The notes under the pieces: generated by a model
What the model saw: the letters and a program-made list of their open reading frames with translations, nothing else
Told to the model about the DNA's origin: nothing
Databases searched by the model: none
Made by a program: the position numbers and the translations under genes
Assembly (NCBI GenBank): GCA_037176705.1
Contig: CM073886.1
Location: forward strand, 4,278,001 to 4,342,000
Direction: 5' to 3'
Length of the DNA: 64,000 bases
Origin: Molossus alvarezi
Lineage: Eukaryota; Chordata; Mammalia; Chiroptera; Molossidae
In this document: positions 35,517 through 45,303 of the stretch, piece after piece
Layout of the letters: each line of letters opens with the position of its first letter
How positions within the stretch are numbered: the first letter of the stretch is position 1

Positions 35517-35597
35517 GGGATGAAGGAGGACGAGGAAGAGGAGATGGAGGAGAAGGGGGAGGGGGAATAGGAAAAAGGGGGAAGGAGGAGGAGGAGG
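35517..35597 (+). repeat. Homopurine GA-rich tract
   Basis: About 80 nearly pure purines (GGAGGA, GAGGAA and GGGGGAGGGGG blocks) between ORF1 and ORF2 of L1-G, where other L1s here have a short ordinary spacer. Confidence 0.9.
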
Positions 35598-35693
35598 ATC
35601 ACATATACTAATTAATGGAAATAAATGCATACCTATCTATCAACAATTACTTTACATGTAAATGGATTAAATGCTCCAATTAAAAGACATATG

Positions 35694-35892
35694 TCCATCC
35701 AGTGTGGCTCGGTGGATTGAGCATCATCCCATGGACTAAGAGATACTGGTTCAATTCCTGGTCAGGACACATGCCCAGGCTTCAGGCTGGATCCCCAGTG
35801 GGCGGGAGGAGTACAGGGAGCAGCTGATTGATGTTTCTCTCTCTCTTTCCCTTCCTCTCTCTCTAAAAAAATCAATGAAACATTTATTTTTT
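35694..35892 (+). mobile_element. Ves-like SINE
   Basis: The head is TCCAGTGTGGCTCGGTGGAT with box B GGTTCAATTCC, followed by a CT-rich region and A-rich tail. The TSD is AAAAGACATATG (35682-35693), with the near copy AAAAGATATATG ending near 35905. Confidence 0.88.
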
Positions 35893-36831
35893 AAAAAGAT
35901 ATATGGTGACTGAATGGATAACAAAACAAGACCTATACATATGCTGTCTACAAAAGACTCTTCAAATTGAAAGACACACACAAATTGAAACTAAGCAGAT
36001 GGAAAATATATTTCATTAAAAAAGAAACAAATGAACAAACAAAAAAAGCTGGAGGAGCAATATTTAAAACAGACAAAACAGACTTTAAAACAAAGATTAT
36101 AACAAGAGACAAAGAAGGACCCAGCAATTCCAATTCTGGGAATTTATACAAAGAAACCCAAAACACTAATTCAAAAAGACATGTGTATCTATACATTCAT
36201 TGCAATATTATTTACAAAGCCAAAATATGAAAGCTACCTGAGTGTCCATCAATAGATACATGAATACAGAAGAAGTGGTACAAACACCTATCCTCCTCAA
36301 ACTGTTCCAAAAAATTCAAGAGAAAGGAAAACTTCCAAGCTCTTTTTACGAGGCCAGCATTATTCTAATTCCAAAAACAGATAAAGACACTACAAAGAAA
36401 GAAAATCACAGGCCAATATTCCTGATGAACATAGATGCTAAAATCCTCAACAAAATATTAGCAAAGTTATCTCAACATAATAAAGGCCATATATGATAAA
36501 CCTAATGTCCGCATCATACTCAATGGGCAAAACTAAAAGTTTCCATTTAGAACAGAAACAAGACAGAGTTGTCTGCTTTCACCACTCTTATTCAACATAG
36601 TGGAAATCCTAGCCACAGTGATCAGATAAGAAGAAAAAAGGAAAGGTATCCAAATTGGAAAGGAGGAAGTAAAACTGGCATTATTCACAGATGACGTGGT
36701 ATACATAGAAAACCCTAAAGACTCCACCAAAAAAACAACTAGATTTAAACAGTGAATTCGGCAAAGTAGCAGTATACAAATTTAACATCCAAAAATAGAT
36801 GACATTTTTATACACCAAGAAGGAACTCTCC

Positions 36832-36963
36832 CAAAGGATATAGAAAACAATACTGTGGGGTAGGGGAACTGGGAGGAAGGTGTCAATGAGGGAAAAAGGA
36901 GAAACATCTGTAACAAAAATAAATTAATTAATAAAAATAAAAATAATTTTAAAAATTTTTTAA
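36832..36963 (+). mobile_element. Very short L1 3'-end insertion
   Basis: About 110 bp of L1 3'UTR (GGGAACTGGGAGGAAGGTGT ... ACATCTGTAACAAAAATAAA) plus an A/T-rich tail inside L1-G ORF2. AAGGAACTCTC repeats on both sides (about 36821-36831 and 36964-36974). Confidence 0.8.
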
Positions 36964-38799
36964 AGGAACTCTCAGAAAGAGAAACTAAAAACAATCCCAT
37001 TTACAAAATGCAACAACAACAAAAAATAGAAGACCTAGGAATAAACATAACCAAGGATGTAAAAGATGTACTCAGAAAACTGCAGGACATTGAAAAAAAG
37101 AAATAGAGAAAGACACAAACAAGTGGAAGCATATACCATGTTCATAGATTGGAAGAATCAACATCATTAAAATGTCCATACTACCCAAAGAAATCTACAG
37201 ATTCAATCCAATCCCTATTAAAATACCAACAGCATATTTCACATATCAAGAACAAATACTCCAAAAATTTATATGGAACCAAAAGAGACTGCGAATAGCC
37301 ACAGCAATCTTGAGAAAGAACAAAGTTGGAGTGATCACAGTACCAAATATCAAACTATACTACAAAGCCATTGCAATCTAAACAGCCTGGCACTGGCACA
37401 AGAAGAGGCATATAGATAAGCCATTATGGTCAATTAATATTTGACAAAGGACGCAAGAGCATACAATGGAGTAAAGACAGTCTCTTCAATAAATGGTACT
37501 AGAAAAATTGGACAGGTACATGTATGAAAAATGAAACTAGACCACCAACATACAACTTTCACAAGAATAAACTCAAAATGGATAAAAGACTCAAGTCACA
37601 AAACCATAAAATACCTAGAAAAAACATAGGCAGTAAAATCTCAGACATCTCATGTAGCAGAATTTTTGCCAATACATTTCCTAGGGCAAGAGAAACAAAG
37701 GAAAACATAAACAAATGGGACTACATCAAAGTAAAAAGCTTCTGCACAGCAAAAGAAACCATCATCAAAATGAAAAGAAAACCCACTGTATGGGAGAACA
37801 TATTTGCCAATGATACATCTGATAAGGTGTTAATTTCCAAAATATATAAAGAACTCATACAACTCAGCAAAAGAAAGACAAACAATCCAATTTAAAAATG
37901 GGCAAAGGATCTGAATAGACACTTCTCCAAAAAGGATGTACAGATGACCGATAGACATACAAAAAAAAAAAAAATGCTCAACATTACTAGTCATCAGAGA
38001 GATGCAAACTAAAACAATGAGATATCACCTCACACCTGCCAGAATGGCTACCCTCAATAAATCAACAAACAACAATGCTGGTGAGTATGTGGGGGAAAGG
38101 GAACCCTAGTACACTGCTGGTAAGAATGCAGATTTGTGCAGCCACTGTGGAAAATAGTGTGGAGCTTCCTCAAAAAATTAAAAATAGGACTGCTGGTTGA
38201 TCCAGTGATCCCACTTCTGGGAATATATCAGAAGGATGCTGAACACCAGTCAGACATAATATATACACCCCTATGTTCCAAAAGCTAAGATCTAGCTCAA
38301 GTGTCCATCAGTAGACCAGTGGATAAAAAAGCTGTGATACATTTACACAATGGAGTACTAGGCAGCTGTAAATAAAAGAGGGATCTCTTACCCTTTGAGA
38401 GAGTATGGATGGACCTGGAGATTATTATGATAAGCAAAATAATCCAAACAATACGTGGTCTCACTCATATGTGGAATCTTATGAATAAAATAAACTGATG
38501 AACAAAATAGGTCCAGAGACATGGAAATATAGAACAGACTGACAAATCTCAAATTGAAGAGGGTGGAGCAGGAAGAGATAAACCAAAAAACTTATATGCA
38601 TATATGCATAGCCCATGGACACAGACAACAGTGCAATAAAGGCCTGGGGAAGGAGCTAGGTGGAGGGGGCCAAAGGGAGAAAAATGGGGAACATCTGTAA
38701 TACTCTCAACAATAAAAATAAATTTAAAAAATAGGAATAATACATACCTAGAAACATGGTTTCATTTAATAAGAATAACAGTTACTAAGCACTTTCACC

Positions 38800-39241
38800 T
38801 GTCATCCCAATAAAATGACATTTAAATGAAAGAAGAGGTGCATATATACAAGGCAATAATAGCCATAAAAAAAGAATAAAATCTTGCCATCTGCAACAAC
38901 ATGGATGGATGTACCGGAGTGACATACAGGGGTAGGCAAAAGTAGGTTTATAGTTGTGAAAGTTTATTCTTCTATTATTACTTATTTATTTGTATTTTTC
39001 CATGTGGACAACTGTAAATCTAGTTTTGCCCACCCTATATGTCAAAGACAATGACAATTGCCATATGACTTAATTTATGTGTGGAATCTAAAAAAACAAA
39101 AACAAAATAAATGAACAAATAAAGCAGAAACAAAATCATAGATAGACCATTTTAATGGTTGTTATACGGGAGGGGATTAGAGGGGTTGGTGGAAAAGGTA
39201 AAGGGATTAAATACAAATTGGTGGTTACAAAATAGTCATGG
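38800..39241 (+). mobile_element. Old L1M 3'-end fragment (first part)
   Basis: L1M-type end of ORF2 and 3'UTR (CTTGCCATCTGCAACAACAT, CATATGACTTAATTTATGTG, GTGGTTACAAAATAGTCATG). It is interrupted by a mariner-type MITE (38927-39035) and two SINEs, and resumes at 39693. Confidence 0.75.
38927..39035 (+). mobile_element. Mariner-type MITE
   Basis: A short element with imperfect terminal inverted repeats: GGTAGGCAAAAGTAGGTTTA on the left and the complement of GGGTGGGCAAAACTAGATTT on the right, then ACAGTTGT-like extensions. TA dinucleotides flank both ends (38925-38926, 39036-39037), as expected for Tc1/mariner insertion. It splits a recognisable L1M. There is no coding capacity. Confidence 0.75.
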
Positions 39242-39442
39242 GCCCTGGCCAGGGTGGCTTAAATGGCTGGGTGTCATACCATGCACCAAAGGGTTTCAGG
39301 TTCAATTCCCAGTGGGGGCACATGTCTGGGTTGCAGGCTGGATCCCAGGTAGGGGGCATACAGGAGGCAGCCAGTCAATGTTTCTCTCTCATATGTATGT
39401 TTCTCTCTCTCTAAAAATCTATTTTAAAATATATTTTAAAAA
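39242..39442 (+). mobile_element. Ves-like SINE (first of a pair)
   Basis: The head is GCCCTGGCCAGGGTGGCTTA with box B GGTTCAATTCC, then a CT-rich region and A-rich tail. The left flank AATAGTCATGGG matches AATATTCATGGGG after the tail. Confidence 0.9.
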
Positions 39443-39454
39443 AATATTCATGGG

Positions 39455-39679
39455 GCCCAGCTGGTGTGGCTCAGCGGATTGAGCATCATCCTGTGGACTG
39501 AGAGGTCCATTTCAATTCCTGGTCAGGGCACATGCCTGGGTTGCAAGCTCAGTCCTCAGTAGGGGGTGGGCAGGAGGCAGCTGATTGATGGTTCTCTCTC
39601 ATATCGATGTTTCTCTCTCTCTCCCTTCCTTTCTCTCTAAAAGTAATCAATAAATACATTTTAAAAATAAATAATAAAA
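39455..39679 (+). mobile_element. Ves-like SINE (second of a pair)
   Basis: The head is GCCCAGCTGGTGTGGCTCAG, with box B TTTCAATTCC and an A-rich tail. The same target sequence AATATTCATGGGG occurs before (39443-39454) and after (about 39680-39692). Confidence 0.92.
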
Positions 39680-39692
39680 AATATTCATGGGG

Positions 39693-39885
39693 ATGTAAAG
39701 TACAGCATAGGGAATATAGTCAATAATGTTGTAATAACTATGATGTCAGATGGGTACTCAATTTATTGGGGTGATCGCTTCATAAGTTATATAAATGTGT
39801 TATCATCATGTTGTATACCTGAAACTAACATAATATTGTATGCCAACTGTAATTGAAAAATAAAAATAAAATTTTAAAGTCATTT
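39693..39885 (+). mobile_element. Old L1M 3' end (second part)
   Basis: The typical L1M tail: TACAGCATAGGGAATATAGT, GTATACCTGAAACTAACATA, GTATGCCAACTGTAATTGAA, then AATAAAAATAAAATTTT. Confidence 0.85.
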
Positions 39886-40211
39886 TACTCTTAAGAATTT
39901 TTCCTGACATTAATACAAAATACCACCAAGCAACAGGTTATTCAGTCATATCACCATTCAAACAAGATTTTATCATCTGTTCACTAAAGCCATAGTGAAG
40001 AGACGATAAAAAACGTTTCCTTTCTTTATTTCTCACATTTACCACTCCTTGTCAAAGGAACTTTGGCTACTTGAGTCTGAAAATAATTCAAAAGAAAACA
40101 AATCAGCCTACCTTTCTTGCAAATTTTTAGATATTGGTATCATGAGGTCTGAATGAACATCGTAAGAACTAGAGCATGAACATGTAGACTAGCTCCAAAA
40201 TATTCATTCTA
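39886..40211. other. Unique sequence, nothing recognised
   Basis: Ordinary A/T-rich sequence with no gene or repeat that I can name. It ends in the TSD of the following SINE. Confidence 0.6.
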
Positions 40212-40438
40212 TTTTTTTTTTCCATTTTTTGTACAGATAGAATGGGAGGGAGAGAGAGGAAGGGAGAGAGAGTGAGAAACATCGACGTGAACGGACACAT
40301 CGAGTGGCTGCCACCCGCACGACCAACCAGGGCCGGGGACAAATTGCAACCGAAGTACGTGCCCTTAGCGGGAACCGAACCCGGGTCTCTCCGGACCGCA
40401 GGCCGACGCTCTAACCGCTGAGCCAAACTGGCCAGGGC
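40212..40438 (-). mobile_element. Young Ves-like SINE (minus)
   Basis: The complement of a near-intact Ves copy ending CTGAGCCAAACTGGCCAGGGC. The TSD CAAAATATTCATTCTA is at 40196-40211 and 40439-40454. CpG-rich, suggesting a recent insertion. Confidence 0.96.
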
Positions 40439-40454
40439 CAAAATATTCATTCTA

Positions 40455-41297
40455 AATAAAATGTTAACCTTAGGTCTCTTCCTTTCTTGTCTTTGCAATC
40501 TTATGACGCAAATGAGTTCACTTGGATTCTCCACTTTATATCTGAAATCAATCAATGAGGTGCATGTCAAACTTACTTAGATTCCATATACAATAAGAGA
40601 AAAGTGAAAGTTGAGTTTTTAAGGCAAAAGGAATGTGTTTCTGATTAACAGGAAAGGAACAGATCCAAGAGAAATAAACATGAACTAGAGCAGCTTTGAC
40701 TTCAGATCTCCACCACTTAGATGAGGTGCAAAAATAACCAGGGCCCCTCAGTTATGATTGAAGCCAACATTTATGAGTCATACTTCTCTCCATTAAGGAG
40801 CTTAAAATCAAGGAAAAACAAATTAAATGTTGATTATGGTTGAAAATAAGCAATAATCAGGGAGTTCATTATACCACCTTTTTAACTTCTGTTTAATGTC
40901 TGAAAGTGCCAATAATGTTTCTTCCTTAATGTAGCTAAGGAAGAAAGAACATGAATGCAAAATTATCAATTTAAGGCAGTAAAGTTAAGTTCAGAGAAGA
41001 GAGAAAAAACTCCAGTTTAGGGTGATATTTGCCTGGGTAGGATTCTGAGAGGACTGGGGAAGGAAATGTCAGTCATCAAAACATGGGTGAGGAGGAACCA
41101 TGATTACCACCACTGGTCCTAACAGGGGAAGATAATGTTTCCAAATGTAAGATCAAACCACTTTCCTGAGGTCTATTTTGCCCCCACTGTAGCATCCTTC
41201 TCTTTGACATTCCCCAACCCCCACACATACTCACTCACCCAACTCCAACTCAGGACAGGGAGTTGGGCTCCATGGAATAAGATTTGACTCCACATTA
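40455..41297. other. Unique sequence, nothing recognised
   Basis: About 0.85 kb without a repeat family or gene that I can support. Confidence 0.6.
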
Positions 41298-41315
41298 AAA
41301 AAGCTAACAATTAGA

Positions 41316-41500
41316 CTCAGAGGAAAGGGGGAGGGGAGCAGGAAGAGATTAAAAAAAAGAATTTATATGCATATGTGCATAACCAATGGACACAGACAAT
41401 AGTGAAGCAGGGGTGGCAGGAGCAGGGTGGAGGGGGGTTCAATAGGGAGAAAAGGGGAACAGCTGTACTACTCTCAACAATAAAGATAATTTTTTAAAAA
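41316..41500 (+). mobile_element. 5'-truncated L1 3'UTR
   Basis: About 185 bp of L1 3'UTR (TTTATATGCATATGTGCATA, G-rich block, CTCTCAACAATAAAGATAAT) with an A-rich tail. GCTAACAATTAGA before it and AATTAACAATTAGA after it form the TSD. Confidence 0.85.
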
Positions 41501-42116
41501 GAAAATTAACAATTAGAGCTTTCCAGAATTGCACTCACCTGATCTTCCATGTCTACTCTCTTCCTGTCTGCTCATTTCCTCTTCCAGGGTTTTCAATGCC
41601 TCCTATATAGAAACAATTTCAAGGACCTCCTGCAATAAAATGTAGTGTGGCAAAAACCTGATGTGAGCTGGTCAAGCAACTTGGAGAAACAAGGTTTTCT
41701 GTTGCCTATACTTTTGTTTTTATGCCAGACTGGGCTAAGAGTATCATAAAAGAGATTTTAACATTTAATTAGCAACACTAATAGCAAAAAGATGTAAGCA
41801 ATCTGAACCCTCTTCTTCCGTCCTTTGTATCCTTTTTTTTTACCCTTTTGGTCGCCCACTTTCTCCTTCTGTGTCCTCCATTCTCAACTCTTGTACTACT
41901 TCCCTCCATTATGGGGCTTACTACTCCAAGCATTAACTCCTCAAGGATACAAGGGGTGACAACACAATAAGGAGAAAATTAGAGCACATAGGTCCAGGCT
42001 CCTCTATCACCATAATTCTGTAACAAGCTGTAGGACTGGCTGGGTACTGAAGAAAGTGTGAGGTAGAAAATGAACACCACCTACCAACACCACATAACAT
42101 GTATTAACATGTACAT
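41501..42116. other. Unique sequence, nothing recognised
   Basis: No gene or named repeat is supported. A minus-strand GTGAGT donor-like match near 41535 is probably chance. Confidence 0.55.
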
Positions 42117-42132
42117 TAATAATGGCATCCTT

Positions 42133-42383
42133 GCCCTGGCCGGTTTGGCTCAGCGGTTAGAGCGTTGGCCTGCGGTACAGAGAGACCCGGGTTCAGTTCC
42201 CGCTAAGGGCATGTACCTCGGTTGCAGTTTGTCCCCGGCCCTGGTTGGTCGTGCGGGTGGCAGCCACTCGATGTGTCCCTTCACATCGATGTTTCTCTCT
42301 CTCTCTCTTCCTCTCTCTCCCTCCTGCTCTATCTGAACAAAAAATTGAAAAGTGTCCTCGGGTGAGGATAAAAAAAAAAATAA
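42133..42383 (+). mobile_element. Young Ves-like SINE (first of a tandem pair)
   Basis: A near-intact copy from GCCCTGGCCGGTTTGGCTCA to TCCTCGGGTGAGGAT and poly-A. The TSD TAATAATGGCATCCT is at 42117-42131 and 42384-42398. Confidence 0.96.
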
Positions 42384-42398
42384 TAATAATGGCATCCT

Positions 42399-42667
42399 GC
42401 CCTGGCCCATGTGGCTCAGGGTTTGGAGGTTTGGCCCAAGCACCAAAGGGTCTTGGGTTTGATTCTCAGTCAAGGGCATGTACCTAGGTTGCAGGTTCGA
42501 TCCCCAGCCTGCTAGGGCACGTGCGGGAGGCAACCAATCGGTGTGTCTCTCTCACATCGATGTTTCTCTCTCTCTCTCTCTCCCTCCCTCCCTTCCACTC
42601 TCTCTAAGAATCAATGAAAAAAATATTCTTGGGTGAGGATTAACAAAAAAAGAATGACAATAAATAG
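42399..42667 (+). mobile_element. Ves-like SINE (second of a tandem pair)
   Basis: A different subfamily (GCCCTGGCCCATGTGGCTCA), with box B GGTTTGATTCTC and tail TTGGGTGAGGAT. A third copy of the target (ATAATGGCATCCC, 42668-42680) follows it. Confidence 0.92.
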
Positions 42668-42680
42668 ATAATGGCATCCC

Positions 42681-43405
42681 ATCTCAACTATACACACAGA
42701 CTTCCTCCACACATAAGCAGCAGTCCCAGAGTGAGGTAGGGTGTGATATGATATAGAAGTGGTAGGTCTGACAACAAGATAGCAGCCTAGCTTAATGGAA
42801 AATTTTGCAATGTTGCAAAATACTGAATAAATTTAGGATATTTTTATGTAAGCTGATATGATTATGTTTCAGATCCTATCATATTTTTAAAAGAATTTTT
42901 TATGTGGGTCACAGTTACATTTTGATGTGTGGGTGGTTACAATTGAAGAATAAGGAAACGTTCTAAATAGGTGTGTGTGTGTTGGGGGGGGGGGGGTGAC
43001 ATAACCTGGACTGTTAGATGAAGGCCTTCCAATAACTGGATCTCAGGTGCAGGTAATTTGGAGGTAGTGATTATAACATACTGAAGATAGGTTAGTATGC
43101 CATGTTATCTTGACTCTTATCCTGAAAAATACAGGGAATCCTTGAAAAATCTTTTAAGCGGGAGGGTGACTTGATCACAGCAATGCTTCCCACACTTCAC
43201 TTGTTGCTGTGACACCAAGGTAAAAACCCTTAGTTTTTGTCATATCTCCCTATCACCTATAGTCAACTTACTCAACATTGTTTAAAACAACCTTTTCTCT
43301 TTTATAAAGGTATTTAAAGAGGAAATGCATTCCCAACATTGCTTGCCATACAGTTGCCAAAATAGAGACGTGACTTTCACAGTGGAGCAGCGTTCATCTA
43401 GCTCA
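42681..43405. other. Mostly unique sequence with a poly-G run
   Basis: No gene is seen. A GTGTGTGTGTGTT run followed by an uninterrupted G run lies at about 42970-42997. The right end borders the candidate ERV LTR. Confidence 0.55.
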
Positions 43406-43412
43406 GGCGCCA
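43406..43412 (-). other. Possible retroviral primer-binding-site remnant
   Basis: The minus strand reads TGGCGCC just beyond the CA end of the candidate LTR. TGGCGCC is the start of a tRNA-Lys-type primer binding site. There is a 4-bp gap and the downstream match is poor, so this is weak evidence. Confidence 0.35.
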
Positions 43413-43416
43413 CTAC

Positions 43417-44216
43417 TGTAAGACTACCGCCTAAAAGGTCTGAGCCGCAGGACATCACATCCACAACGCAAGGCCAGTGTAGAGCCAAATGACTTTATTG
43501 CATATGCCTGGGTGCAGGTGGGTTGACTCCTTAAAAAAGAGCCCAGCATCGAAATCTCTATATTCTCTCGCTTTTATAGGCCCAAATTACAGGAACAAAA
43601 AAACTACATTCATAAAAACCCACATTCTCTTGGCACCGCTTAATTGGTGCTGGGGCTGATACAAACTGTTACAGAGGCGAGGGAAGGATCTGTTGCAGGG
43701 TATGAAATGAGACTGTTACAGAGATCAGGGCAGTCGTTAATCTCTTTCTTTTTTATGGTCTCTTCAAGTTTCCCAAGGCCATCATTAACCCTTTATCTTT
43801 GTGGTTGTCAGTCCCAGGTTATTTATTTATTTATTTAATCCTCACCCGAGGACACTTTTGCATTTATCTTCAGGTAGAGCGAGAGGGAGAGAGGGAAAAA
43901 CATCGACATGAGAGAGACACACTGACTGGCTGCCACCCACACGACCACAACTGGGGCCAGGGACAAACTGCAACTGAGGTAGTGCCCTTAGCGGGAACTG
44001 AACCTGGGACTCTCCGGTCCGCGGGCCAACGCTCTAACCGCTGAGCCAAACCGGCCAGGGCAGTCTCAGGTTTTTTAGAAAACTGCTCAGGTGTTGGGTG
44101 TTTATGTGCAGGAACAACTGATCAGACTGAAGTTTAATTTTGTTAAAACATTATTAACTCTTTCACTGCCCTTTGGGTGACTCTTGTACTGTGTTAGGGG
44201 TGACCATGAAGGCACA
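43417..44216 (-). mobile_element. Candidate ERV2-like LTR (minus), split by a SINE
   Basis: On the minus strand it starts TGTGCCTTCATGG (44216) and ends GGTAGTCTTACA (43417). In between are a TATAAAA box (complement of 43572-43578) and AATAAA (complement of 43494-43499) about 80 bp downstream, in correct LTR order. A SINE at 43825-44061 interrupts it. Only a short stretch follows the LTR, so the provirus body is lost. The family assignment is tentative. Confidence 0.5.
43825..44061 (-). mobile_element. Ves-like SINE (minus)
   Basis: The complement of a Ves copy (ATCCTCACCCGAGGACA on the left, CTGAGCCAAACCGGCCAGGGC-type end on the right). The TSD is AGTCCCAGGTT before and AGTCTCAGGTT after. 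Confidence 0.95.
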
Positions 44217-44309
44217 GAAATTGGATTGGCACGTTTCTGAAAGACCAGAATCCCATTAGGCAGGTGTAGGCACGGAGCAACTCAGCCATGGCAGCCCTTC
44301 TGAAGTTTT

Positions 44310-44430
44310 AGTGGACACATGAACCACCTGGGGGTCTTGTGAAAGAGCAGAGGATCCAGCGGAGGCCTGGCGAGTCCGCACCGCTAACACTGCTAAGTGA
44401 CACTGATGCGGTTGGTCTCCCAGCGCTGCT
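44310..44430. repeat. MER5-like (hAT-Charlie) fragment
   Basis: CACATGAACCACCTGGGGGT ... TTGTGAAAGAGCAGA ... CTAACACTGCTAAGTGACAC ... TGATGCGGTTGGTC resembles the ancient non-autonomous MER5 family (consensus remembered as AATCACCTGGGGAGCTTT ... GGTGATGCTGATGC). Strongly diverged. Confidence 0.55.
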
Positions 44431-44874
44431 TGTAGCAAGATGCGGGCAGTAAGTCCCGGCGGTGGTGTCTGCCCTGCAGCGTCTGGGAGGGGGTGCACTT
44501 GCTTCTCTAGTCACTTGACTCACTAGGCGGTTCCGCTCAGCAGTCTCGCACACACACCCTACTATTCAAAACATTTCCATCTTCTCATGCAAAAACCAGT
44601 TTTTATTCTCTGTGTAACCCCTGTCTGGAATAGAAGTTCCAAGGGGCGGAGACCTCCGTCGTGAGGACTGTCCCGGCCTCTGGAGTCCGGCCAGCCAACT
44701 CCTTGCACGGCCTCCCTCGCGCGGGCTAACGAGCTGGCGAGCACTCGCCCACGCCTGGGCAGCCACGCCCGCCTTCGGGGACCGGGGCCCGGGTCCCTGC
44801 GAGGTCTGCGGCTGGGCTTCCAGGGGGCCGGGCTCTCCGAGAAGGGAAAGCGTGGCCCCGAGGCCGGCGCGATG

Positions 44875-44957
44875 GATGAGGCTGTCCCATTGGGCGACCC
44901 GAGACGAGGCTGTCCCATTGGGCGATGGGGACGAGGCCGTCCCACTGGGCGACCTGG
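44875..44957 (+). repeat. 27-28-bp minisatellite with inverted CCAAT boxes
   Basis: Three units of the pattern GACGAGGCTGTCCCATTGGGCGA. ATTGG (inverse CCAAT) begins at 44889 and 44917; the third unit has ACTGG at 44944. The spacings are 28 and 27 bp. It lies about 310-390 bp upstream of the UQCRC2 ATG. Confidence 0.92.
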
Positions 44958-45217
44958 CAGGGAGAATCCAAAGTGGCGGGGGCGCTGCTGCAGCCGCAGT
45001 CGAGGAAGGACTGCAGAGTGGACGTCCGGGCCAGGAGAACCCCGAAAGCTGGAGCCGACGTGATCCGCCGAAAGTTACTTGGACAAGCACGCCTCCCCAC
45101 CCCCCGCACTGCAGGAATTAACTAGTCGGCCTTCCCCGGGAGCAGTGAAGCGCGGTCGGGATAGAGCGGCCGCGCTCGGAGGGGCGCAGGGGAAGCTGGG
45201 AAACTCCGTCGGCAACC

Positions 45218-45226
45218 GCCATCTTG
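45218..45226 (+). promoter_or_regulatory. YY1-type motif near UQCRC2 start
   Basis: GCCATCTTG, the reverse complement of the CAAGATGGC YY1 core, 45 bp upstream of the ATG. Many TATA-less genes for mitochondrial proteins carry this element at or just after the transcription start, so the start site is probably close to it. Confidence 0.65.
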
Positions 45227-45270
45227 CTTTCCTGTCAGCCGGCCGTGACCGTGGGTCGGGGGTTCGGGCC

Positions 45271-45303
45271 ATGAAGCTGCTAAGCAGAGCCGGGTCCTTC
45301 TCG
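45271..45303 (+). CDS. UQCRC2: UQCRC2 exon 1 (coding part)
   Basis: ATG at 45271 gives [11 protein letters not shown], most of the mitochondrial presequence: positively charged, hydroxylated and free of acidic residues. Donor GTGAGC at 45304. Intron 1 is 2692 bp. Confidence 0.96.

Larger units (their letters stand above)
34985..38735 (+). mobile_element. L1-G, old internally rearranged L1
   Basis: ORF1 C-terminal half (about 34990-35515) is followed by a purine-rich inter-ORF region, the ORF2 start (about 35620) and endonuclease to about 36115. A short C-terminal piece (about 36118-36285) is then placed before reverse transcriptase (36286-36820), after which the C-terminal region continues from about 36964 to the 3'UTR (AATAAAAATAAATTT at about 38712). 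Stops are frequent. It is interrupted by a SINE (35694-35892) and a small L1 3' end (36832-36963). Confidence 0.82.

Noticed and set aside
1..44600. Host protein-coding genes among the long frames left of UQCRC2
   Set aside because: All long frames are L1 ORF1/ORF2, their antisense shadows, or SINE sequence. None shows another gene family.
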